A stretch of DNA of 64,000 bases from Algoriphagus boritolerans DSM 17298 = JCM 18970 (GTDB lineage Bacteria > Bacteroidota > Bacteroidia > Cytophagales > Cyclobacteriaceae), in assembly GCF_900108085.1 (NCBI RefSeq), contig NZ_FNVR01000001.1:248712-312711 (forward strand). The letters are read 5' to 3'. A program made the position numbers and the translations under genes. Numbering within the stretch: the first letter of the stretch is position 1; every line of letters begins with the position of its first letter. Shown piece by piece: positions 44,101 through 49,772 of this stretch. The notes below the pieces were generated by a model. It saw only the letters and a program-made list of their open reading frames with translations, made no database searches and was not told the origin of the DNA.

Positions 44101-45021
44101 GAGTCGCTTTTGGAATTGGCGGGACATTTCTTCGAAAAACATCAACTCAAAGGCCATTATCGTTCTGAGGATCCGGTATTGATTCATTTTTCAAATTCAC
44201 ATTTTTATGAAAATAAATTGGAATATTTACCTGAATATCAGACGATAAAAGCTAAAAAATCACCTTTTTCCTGGGAAAAAATTGAAGGAATCTGGGAAAA
44301 TCAAATGAATAAATCCGAAGCAGATGCGGTGGTGGAAAAAGTGAAGACTATCCTTGAGAAAAGTTCTGTGGATTCGATTGGGATCGTGACCGGCAATTAT
44401 TTTCAGATGGAGTTGATCCGGGAAAAGCTTTGGAAATCCGGTGTCCAATCCGATAAGATCAAAGTTCGGAATATCGAAAATGTGCAGGGGGACGAGTTTG
44501 ATCAGGTGATTCTTTCTTTGGGTTATGCAGCAAATCGGGAGGGTAAATTGGTTACGAATTTTGGATTGCTTGGGAAATCAGCTGCTGAGAATCGGCTGAA
44601 CGTTGCGATCACGCGGGCTAGAAAAAAGATGCATGTGATCAGTTCTGTCGAGCCGGAGGATTTCCGACCCGGTCAGCTGAATAATCCCGGTTTGGCTTTG
44701 CTTCGGGAATTTTTGAGTTGGGTCAAATCTCAAAGCAAGGCTAGAACTGTTCCTGCCCCCGAAGTGGCTACTGATGGTTTTGAATTGGAATGGAGTCTGA
44801 AAAACCTACTTTTGGAACAGGATAAGCGTTTTTCCCTGCAAATTTCTTCCGGTATTATGGATTTGGTTAGGACCGATGAGCAAGATGAGCAATGTGCAAT
44901 CTTGACCGATGATCAGCGCTTTTATGATTCACCTACCGCGAAAGCTGCGATGGCTTATCATCCGATTTTGTTGGAAGAGAAAGGCTGGAAATGGGAATGG
45001 AAGTGGAGCAGGCGATTTTAG
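41131..45021 (+). CDS. DUF4011-like SF1 helicase with degenerate nuclease-like tail
   Basis: A 1296-residue protein. N-terminal region (1-290) starts RLTDLSSRNRSLYL, as in DUF4011 helicases. Walker A GPPGTGKSQ is near 308; motif II (VIFDEASQ) only near 933, with about 600 mainly helical residues between; then GDSKQLRPSDF near 967, NVQGDEFDQVILSLGYA near 1115 and NVAITRARKKMHVIS near 1155. The last 90 residues resemble the MTES_1575-type restriction-nuclease fold (ILTDDQRFYDSP...GWKWEWKWS) but the E of the expected ECDG-like motif is L, so cleavage is unlikely. Similar proteins occur in defence contexts. Role inferred only: nucleic-acid remodelling, possibly antiviral. Confidence 0.8.
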   Translation: MGESVFQNYINRLTDLSSRNRSLYLPKIDGTGKIDLREFEFLNDEPAFELLRKIIQGKKQFPLIPEVDPRMGETNQLSKKLARLAFRDQLVQEETGSKSLFFAWPFVEGKLINGQVIRAPILVIPIQLKREKAFWWLGVTDSWQWNPAFILAYRHAYRKEIDEEELQKELENLSDDPLEFRTQLNRVLEENFQIQLSSSIYEDQVALFPSSRMDLDQARFHEGKISLKTYSVLGQFVQNGNFLSREYEELKASQEYESLEDLFVRYFASAENETVPREEQLFPIFPLDASQENALLKVRQGKSLVIEGPPGTGKSQLIANLVSDFIARGKKVLVVSQKRAALDVVFERMENAGFGDFLGLVHDYRADHLILFEKIKKQILSIESYQEQNRGIDSIQLEREISRLSSTISRLSGKFEAFRKELFNDQYAGIPIKALYLNPNVGSPAVQDSGRLLRQNYRQSLDFERNFSVFHSYNQKYKDTFWASRPSFSGINPMDFQRISQSLNEIEEFRKSIPGGFDENHWLDFSGSILNSKAVNHKISKLQEAINQIPSAEIHYPLIFQAKEIKKLNKIQTWIEKADHVHLELRLSLFSEVTQLENLSSELKFLLPKSASFLGRLSAVWRKGKFPLCFQILAENGLKFNLESLSLIEKEVQISIQLRKEYETLPVLEGFVWESFSQEKLKSQLRQIRLILDWERAWRDLAEIWELTAWPSLDFYSFNAQLAKVAAWSKGFERSSLNWKAWLSPAQIREVLNYGLLGLRLENELNLIQTFNELTAFDRFIDEWGLENWELASTIDQQFPDFNLERKLSAFRNGWNLAWIGELERRNPLLAEAGSLKLSGEMEELKAAILDKRKISKHIAQLRLREQACIPLEFNRLGNRLTYRELLHQVSKKRQRWSIRKLVEELDVEVFRLLPCWLASPETVSALFPLKQNFDLVIFDEASQCPVERGFPAMLRGKQVVVAGDSKQLRPSDFYQIKWESDGEGMEYEAESLLELAGHFFEKHQLKGHYRSEDPVLIHFSNSHFYENKLEYLPEYQTIKAKKSPFSWEKIEGIWENQMNKSEADAVVEKVKTILEKSSVDSIGIVTGNYFQMELIREKLWKSGVQSDKIKVRNIENVQGDEFDQVILSLGYAANREGKLVTNFGLLGKSAAENRLNVAITRARKKMHVISSVEPEDFRPGQLNNPGLALLREFLSWVKSQSKARTVPAPEVATDGFELEWSLKNLLLEQDKRFSLQISSGIMDLVRTDEQDEQCAILTDDQRFYDSPTAKAAMAYHPILLEEKGWKWEWKWSRRF

Positions 45022-45089
45022 AGTATCTGGATATTAGGCATAAGTATCAGAATTAAGAGACGAGATGCTAGAATTGAAATTTTTTAACG

Positions 45090-45107
45090 AATGATAAATC
45101 AATCATT
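45090..45107 (+). promoter_or_regulatory. Candidate HipB operator O1
   Basis: AATGA-N8-TCATT, a perfect 5-8-5 inverted repeat (the repeat extends to AATGAT/ATCATT). The geometry equals that of the known E. coli HipB operator (TATCC-N8-GGATA). Confidence 0.65.
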
Positions 45108-45130
45108 ATAATAATTTTCAACATTTAATG

Positions 45131-45148
45131 AATGAGAAACAACTCATT
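45131..45148 (+). promoter_or_regulatory. Candidate HipB operator O2
   Basis: AATGA-N8-TCATT again, with six matching bases per arm (AATGAG/CTCATT). Its centre is 41 bp from O1, close to four helical turns, so both would face the same side of DNA. Confidence 0.65.
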
Positions 45149-45264
45149 AAAATTTTGATTTAGAATATATTAAATCAAGCTTTGTCCTGGAAATTTTATT
45201 TCTAATAGCTAGCCTCTAATTTCTTGGCACTTGAGTCTTAATTCTCTCTAAAAACTAATTAAAG

Positions 45265-45296
45265 TTTGATTTGTCATTCATTAAGTGATATATTTG
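45265..45296 (+). promoter_or_regulatory. Bacteroidota-type promoter of hipBA
   Basis: TTTG (45265-45268), 20 nt, TATATTTG (45289-45296): an exact match to both consensus elements. The start of transcription would fall near 45302, about 20 nt before the hipB ATG. Confidence 0.7.
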
Positions 45297-45305
45297 ACTA
45301 TAGTG

Positions 45306-45323
45306 AATGAATAAAGAGTCATG
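45306..45323 (+). promoter_or_regulatory. Candidate HipB operator O3 over the hipB start
   Basis: AATGA-N8-TCATG, nine of ten half-site bases equal to O1 and O2. It covers the expected transcription start region and the hipB ATG, so a bound repressor would block transcription. Confidence 0.5.
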
Positions 45324-45662
45324 AATATAGCTCAGTTATCAGATATGGCCATTCTCCGGATGATCGGAGATTTTATCAAAAAGAAGCGAATGGACCTCAA
45401 CAAGACTCAGGATGAGCTTTCTACGGAGGCGGGGATTAGTCGATCCACCCTGAGTCTACTTGAGCGTGGGGAGAAAGTCAATCTTATCACCTTGATTCAG
45501 GTATTGCGGGTTTTGGATGAGTTGCAGCTATTGGAAGTGTTTGAGGTGAGGCAGCAGATTCGTCCGCTCGATTACATTAAGCTTCAAAAAAAATACGAGC
45601 GGCAGCGAGTGAGGCACTCCGATATGGCTGCTGAGGATCCTATACCGCCTCTAGAATGGTAG
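45321..45662 (+). CDS. hipB: HipB-like XRE antitoxin and repressor
   Basis: A 113-residue XRE helix-turn-helix protein: LRMIGDFIKKKRMDLNKTQDELSTEAGISRSTLSLLERGEKVN near residues 12-55 is a complete HTH_3 fold. It overlaps hipA by 7 bp, the standard antitoxin-first order. In HipBA systems HipB neutralises the HipA kinase and represses its own operon. The C-terminal 30 residues are basic (KKYERQRVRHSD) and may contact HipA or DNA. The three AATGA-N8-TCATT repeats upstream are its likely targets. Confidence 0.88.
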   Translation: MNIAQLSDMAILRMIGDFIKKKRMDLNKTQDELSTEAGISRSTLSLLERGEKVNLITLIQVLRVLDELQLLEVFEVRQQIRPLDYIKLQKKYERQRVRHSDMAAEDPIPPLEW

Positions 45663-46957
45663 TAGCAGCAGAAGTTTGGCTTTGGGAAAGGCTTGTCGGT
45701 GCGGTATTGTGGGATGATGGCGAGCAATTGGCGAGTTTTGAGTATGATCCCGGATTTTTGCGCTCAGGTTGGGATATTGCTCCGATTACCATGCCCTTGA
45801 GCCAAGGTAAAAGACTGCATACTTTTCCGGAGATCCGCAGAGGTCGGAGTGATGCTTTTGATACGTTTAGAGGACTGCCGGGGCTTTTGGCAGATATGCT
45901 CCCGGATAAATATGGGAATCAACTCATCAACGCCTGGCTTTCTCAAAATGGACGTCCAACGGATAGTCTGAATCCCGTAGAGCTGCTTTGCTTTATAGGA
46001 AAACGAGGGGTTGGCGCTTTGGAAATTAAGCCTTCTTTGCGAAGCGAGTCCGGTGTGGCCACCAATCTGGAAATAGACAGCTTGGTGCGCATGGCCAATA
46101 AGATTCTGAACGCCAAAGAAAGTTTCCAGACTGACTTATCCAAGGAAGAGGAGGAAGCATTGGCGGATATTTTAAAGATCGGAACTTCCGCAGGCGGGGC
46201 CCGTGCCAAGGCAGTGATTGCTTTCAATCCTGAAACTGGAGAGGTCAAAAGTGGTCAGATTGAAGCTCCTGTAGGTTTTTCACATTGGCTGATCAAGTTT
46301 GACGGGGTCACGGACAGTCAGTTCGGTGCTTCGGTGGGCTATGGTCGGGTGGAGATGGCGTATTATCTCATGGCTTTAGATGCTGGAATTCAGATGAATG
46401 AATGTCGGATTTTGGAGGAAAACGGTCGGGCGCACTTTATGACTAAGCGATTTGACCGAACAGATCAAGGCGGAAAAATCCACATGCAGAGCTTATGCGG
46501 TTTGCGGCATTTTGACTTCAATCAGGTGGGAGTCTACAGTTATGAGCAGGTATTTGAGACGATGCGGATGCTTCGTTTATTCTATCCTGAAGCAGAGCAG
46601 CTATTTATTCGGATGGTCTTCAATGTTTTGGCGCGAAACTGTGACGATCACACCAAAAACTTTGCATTTCTGATGGATAGAAGCGGAAAATGGTCGCTTT
46701 CACCTGCCTATGATATATGCTATGCCTACCGTCCGGGAAGCTTGTGGGTGAGTTCTCAGTCCCTTCAGGTCAATGGAAAAAGAGATAAAATCACAGACGT
46801 GGATTTTTTGGAAGTGGCCCGAAAGATGAATATCAGGAAGCCTGAGGAAAAGATCGAGCAAGTCAAGTCCGCGATTCGACGATGGAAGGAATTTGCGGAA
46901 GAGGTGAAAGTCGATGCAAAACTCCGAGATTCGATTCAGGCTACACTTTTGGTTTAG
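45656..46957 (+). CDS. hipA: HipA family toxin (Ser/Thr kinase)
   Basis: A 433-residue HipA: the N-terminal HipA_N region (about 1-110), the Gly-rich P-loop GTSAGGARAKAVIAF near 182 with the autophosphorylation-type serine, SHWLIKFD near 205 with the ATP-binding lysine, catalytic loop NCDDHTKNFAFL near 325 (D-x-H-x-K-N) and metal-binding Asp in LSPAYDICYAY near 347. All kinase residues are present, so it looks active. E. coli HipA phosphorylates glutamyl-tRNA synthetase and induces persistence; the target here is unknown. The start follows from the 7-bp overlap with hipB. Confidence 0.92.
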   Translation: MVVAAEVWLWERLVGAVLWDDGEQLASFEYDPGFLRSGWDIAPITMPLSQGKRLHTFPEIRRGRSDAFDTFRGLPGLLADMLPDKYGNQLINAWLSQNGRPTDSLNPVELLCFIGKRGVGALEIKPSLRSESGVATNLEIDSLVRMANKILNAKESFQTDLSKEEEEALADILKIGTSAGGARAKAVIAFNPETGEVKSGQIEAPVGFSHWLIKFDGVTDSQFGASVGYGRVEMAYYLMALDAGIQMNECRILEENGRAHFMTKRFDRTDQGGKIHMQSLCGLRHFDFNQVGVYSYEQVFETMRMLRLFYPEAEQLFIRMVFNVLARNCDDHTKNFAFLMDRSGKWSLSPAYDICYAYRPGSLWVSSQSLQVNGKRDKITDVDFLEVARKMNIRKPEEKIEQVKSAIRRWKEFAEEVKVDAKLRDSIQATLLV

Positions 46958-46970
46958 TGTCTACCAACCT

Positions 46971-47003
46971 AGGCCTTGGAAGGTTTTCGAAACCTGCTAG
47001 ATC
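46971..47003. repeat. AGGTTTTCGAAACCT palindrome after hipA
   Basis: A short palindrome (AGGTTT/AAACCT) between the convergent hipA and YdcF genes. It is related to the longer one at 61607 (AGGTTTTCAAAACCT) and may end either transcript. Confidence 0.45.
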
Positions 47004-47013
47004 AAAAAAGCCA

Positions 47014-47784
47014 TTAAATATATCCGATCAACTTATAAGCGATGATTCCAATCCACTCTTTAAATAGTTTAGTCCAGTATTCCAGAGAATAGGGGTCTGG
47101 AAAGAGGAGGGAAGGGATATCGTACTTGATGTCATGGGAATAATAATCTGTAGGGAAAGTAACAGTTCTCAATCCAACTTTATCAAAGCAGCCTTTGGCC
47201 CGCTTCATGTGAAAGGCTGAGGTGATTAGCATAAATTCCTGATCGGTGGAGATTCTGTTTTTTTCTAAAAAATCACGGGTAAACTGGGCGTTTTGGGCCG
47301 TGTTTTTACTTTGATCCTCGATTAGTATGTCCGATTCCGGCATTCCGGTCATGATCAAAAATCGCTGAAGTAATTCAGCTTCGGACTGAGGATTGACGGG
47401 ATTCAGTCCCTGACCGCCCGTGATGAGAATTTTTTTGATTTTGCCCATGCGGTAGAGCTGGAGGGCATGGGTGATGCGGTCTGCGCCCTTGTTGAAAAAA
47501 GTACGGTCCGTGGCAGTCTTGTTGAGATTGGTGACGCCTGTGAGTACGATCCCGATTTCATGGTTTTCGATTCCATCGAAAGACTTAAATTCAGGTTCCC
47601 AAGCCAAAAGCGCCAAATTAGATAGGAAAGGATTGGTGAAAAAGAGCAAAAGTGCAAGGCCAGTCCAAAGGCATTTTTTTCCCCATTTTCTCTTAAGAAA
47701 AATTATTCCCGATAAAATCAGGATCAACACGATCGTCAATGGCATGGCCAAAAAACTCAGAAACTGGGAGAGATAGAAGAACAT
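47014..47784 (-). CDS. YdcF/DUF218 family membrane protein
   Basis: A 256-residue protein with two N-terminal membrane helices (about 8-28 and 36-52), then the DUF218 domain: GIVLTGVTNLNKTATDRTFFNKGADRITHAL near 78, KILITGGQGLNP near 120, LIEDQSKNTAQNAQF near 147 and LITSAFHMKRAKGCF near 180. Arrangement matches ElyC/SanA/YdcF relatives linked to envelope carbohydrate metabolism in E. coli. The domain probably faces the periplasm. Function here is inferred. Confidence 0.85.
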   Translation of the reverse strand: MFFYLSQFLSFLAMPLTIVLILILSGIIFLKRKWGKKCLWTGLALLLFFTNPFLSNLALLAWEPEFKSFDGIENHEIGIVLTGVTNLNKTATDRTFFNKGADRITHALQLYRMGKIKKILITGGQGLNPVNPQSEAELLQRFLIMTGMPESDILIEDQSKNTAQNAQFTRDFLEKNRISTDQEFMLITSAFHMKRAKGCFDKVGLRTVTFPTDYYSHDIKYDIPSLLFPDPYSLEYWTKLFKEWIGIIAYKLIGYI

Positions 47785-47820
47785 GTATGTGATTTATTTT
47801 ATTGACAAAAAAGGGTTTAA

Positions 47821-47925
47821 ATGATCAATTTTCAAATTCAATTTCCAAAGTTCGAGGAGGTCGAGTTCCTTGACCATTGATCATTGAGTTTGGTCATTGC
47901 TAATTGAACACTGATTTTTCTCCCA
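47821..47925. repeat. AT-rich spacer repeat, copy X1 (diverged)
   Basis: Contains TCAATTTTCAAATTCAATTTC and CCTTGACCATTGATCATTGAGTTTGGTCATTG, pieces of the repeat found nearly intact at 48721 and 49607. It lies just upstream of the HEPN-MNT pair. Confidence 0.5.
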
Positions 47926-47964
47926 AGGTATTTGTGGTAAATTGAATCATCTATTTAGATGATT

Positions 47965-48372
47965 ATGGATAAGGATATTCGTTGGATTCAGCGTTTGGAT
48001 AACTTTCAAAAGGCGATTAATCTGCTTGTGGAAGTAGAATTTATGGATTTGGCCGAACTTTCTCAATTGGAAAAAGAGGGGATTGTCCAGCGATTTGAAT
48101 ATAACTTGGAGTTAGGCTGGAAGACGCTGAAAGATAAAATGGAGTTTGATGGCTTAATTTTGGATCGTATTTCTCCAAAAGTAGGGGTAAAGGAAGCCTT
48201 TCAGGCTAAGTACATCGATCAGATTGAGGTTTGGCTGGAAATGATCAATGATCGGAACTTACTAAGTCATAGTTATGATCTGGAAACCTTTGAATCCGTT
48301 ATTCCTGATATCCAGTCTGTTTATACACCTTTATTAGCCTCACTGGCAAAAAAACTTTCAGAAATTCACTAA
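47965..48372 (+). CDS. HEPN-domain toxin (HepT-like, HI0074 family)
   Basis: A 135-residue all-helical protein (an ATG two codons upstream at 47959 is possible). It belongs to the nucleotidyltransferase substrate-binding (HI0074) group: RLDNFQKAINLLVEV near 8, QRFEYNLELGWKTLKD near 41 and MINDRNLLSHSYDLE near 95. RNLLSH fits the RX4H RNase signature of HEPN toxins. Its stop overlaps the ATG of the nucleotidyltransferase gene by 1 bp. In characterised pairs HepT cleaves RNA and MntA inactivates it by adding AMP to a tyrosine next to the active site; the YD after the histidine could be that site (inference). Confidence 0.85.
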   Translation: MDKDIRWIQRLDNFQKAINLLVEVEFMDLAELSQLEKEGIVQRFEYNLELGWKTLKDKMEFDGLILDRISPKVGVKEAFQAKYIDQIEVWLEMINDRNLLSHSYDLETFESVIPDIQSVYTPLLASLAKKLSEIH

Positions 48373-48689
48373 TGGAAACCTTTGGCCTAACCGATAAATC
48401 CTTCCAAATCCTTCTAGAGATTTTCAGGAATTACCCTACCATTTCTGAAGTAAAAGTCTATGGTTCGCGTGCCAAAGGAACCTACAGCGAACGTAGTGAT
48501 CTGGATTTGGTGATCTTAGATGAGCTTGATCGAAAGACCTTGGGTGAAATCTGGATGGATATTAATTCGAGCGATTTTCCATTGACCGTAGATTTGCAAG
48601 TCTATGGGGAAATTAAAAATGAAAATCTTAAAAAGCAGATCCATCGTGTGGGGAAGATTTTTTATGTCGCCAAGGGTAATTTAGTTTAA
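48372..48689 (+). CDS. Minimal nucleotidyltransferase antitoxin (MntA-like)
   Basis: A 105-residue MNT: KVYGSRAKGTYSERSDLDLVILDE near 28-51 carries the GSx10DxD catalytic motif, with a third Asp in TVDLQVYGE. Such proteins AMPylate and silence the HEPN toxin encoded alongside. The order here is toxin then antitoxin, common in this family, with a 1-bp overlap (TAATG). Both genes look intact, so the system may be active. Confidence 0.88.
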   Translation: METFGLTDKSFQILLEIFRNYPTISEVKVYGSRAKGTYSERSDLDLVILDELDRKTLGEIWMDINSSDFPLTVDLQVYGEIKNENLKKQIHRVGKIFYVAKGNLV

Positions 48690-48720
48690 TAACTTATTTC
48701 AATTTAAGGGTCAGTTGGAT

Positions 48721-48799
48721 CTTCCTTGATCATTGAGTTTGCACATTGATAATTGATCGTTTCTAAATTCTCAATAGTCAAATTCAATTTTCAATATTC
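48721..48799. repeat. AT-rich spacer repeat, copy X2
   Basis: CTTCCTTGATCATTGAGTTTGC followed by CATTGATAATTGATCGTTTC and AAATTCTCAAT, almost identical over about 75 bp to copy X3 at 49607. It lies between the HEPN-MNT pair and the Uma2 gene; the rest of the gap (to 48910) shows nothing else. Confidence 0.75.
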
Positions 48800-48910
48800 A
48801 AGTGTGCCTAAACCAGACATTACATTAAAACATTCTCTTTTTTTCAAGACAAGTTTCTGAAAACCAATGGATTTATTACTTTGGGTTTTGGTATTGACAA
48901 CTTTAAGTTT

Positions 48911-49552
48911 ATGATAATGAAAGAATACCGCATTCCATCCAGAATCATTGATCCTGCCGATCGTGTCGAAGAACCGGATGTCAATGCCGGACCCTATTCT
49001 TATGCGGATTATTTGACTTGGCAATTTGAAGAAATGGTGGAGTTGATCCATGGAAAAATATTCAAAAAAGCCGCAGCTGCCCCTCGAAGAAGTCATCAAA
49101 TGGTTTCCGGTATCCTGTTCAATAAGTTGTTTAATTTCCTGGAAGGAAAGAAATGCCATGTATATTTAGCACCTTTCGATGTTCGTTTCCCAAAGGAATC
49201 AAAGGCAGACAAGGATGTTTACAATGTAGTACAGCCTGATATTTCAGTCATTTGCGATTTGTCCAAATTGGATGTGCGAGGATGCATTGGCGCGCCGGAT
49301 TTGGTGGTGGAAATCCTGTCTCCGGGCAACAGTCAAACAGAAATCCGCTATAAGTATGGGCTTTATGAAGAGTTTGGGGTAAAAGAATACTGGATTATTC
49401 ACCCAATAGAATTTTCACTTTTCATTTATACTTTGAAAGATGGGAAATTCCAATCCTCCCGTCCATTTACTTCCGGTGACCTGATTACCTCCGAGGTTCT
49501 TCCAGGATTCCACCTTGATTTGAAGGATGTTTTTAGAGGATATGATTTCTGA
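48911..49552 (+). CDS. Uma2 family (DUF820) nuclease-like protein
   Basis: A 213-residue Uma2 protein (ATG 48911 or 48917; the frame is open to 48881). The PD-(D/E)xK-type core is visible: EEMVELIHGKIFKKAAAAPRRSHQ near 38, VVQPDISVICD near 105 (Pro-Asp), GAPDLVVEILSPGNSQTE near 125 with the Asp/Glu pair, and KYGLYEEFGVKEYWII near 148 with Lys and Glu. Function of Uma2 is unclear; it is common in cyanobacteria and Bacteroidota, often many copies. It stands alone between repeats X2 and X3. Confidence 0.85.
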   Translation: MIMKEYRIPSRIIDPADRVEEPDVNAGPYSYADYLTWQFEEMVELIHGKIFKKAAAAPRRSHQMVSGILFNKLFNFLEGKKCHVYLAPFDVRFPKESKADKDVYNVVQPDISVICDLSKLDVRGCIGAPDLVVEILSPGNSQTEIRYKYGLYEEFGVKEYWIIHPIEFSLFIYTLKDGKFQSSRPFTSGDLITSEVLPGFHLDLKDVFRGYDF

Positions 49553-49606
49553 GTTGGAAATTCAAAGATTCAGATATCAAATTCAATACTCACTTATCAA
49601 GAGGTC

Positions 49607-49685
49607 CTTCCTTGATCATTGAGTTTGCTCATTGATAATTGATCGTTTCTAAATTCTCAATTTTCAAATTCAATTTTCGATTATC
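49607..49685. repeat. AT-rich spacer repeat, copy X3
   Basis: Near-identical to X2 (CTTCCTTGATCATTGAGTTTGC, CATTGATAATTGATCGTTTC, AAATTCTCAAT), 886 bp downstream, in the same orientation. The two copies bracket the Uma2 gene. Confidence 0.75.
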
Positions 49686-49772
49686 ATGTAGGTCTTGCCT
49701 GGAGCAATGTAAATTGAACATTTTAATTTCAATCTCATTTCTCTTATCAGCCTCATAAAGCTATTTTTGACC

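Larger units (their letters stand above)
45022..45320. other. Regulatory region upstream of hipBA
   Basis: About 300 bp, very AT-rich, with no coding frame. It holds two perfect inverted repeats, a third imperfect one at the start codon and a strong promoter, all listed separately. Confidence 0.6.

Noticed and set aside
49762..49769. TATTTTTG as promoter of the FAD/Fe-S oxidoreductase
   Set aside because: Exact -7 match but only 3 nt before the ATG and without a -33 element; probably chance in AT-rich DNA.
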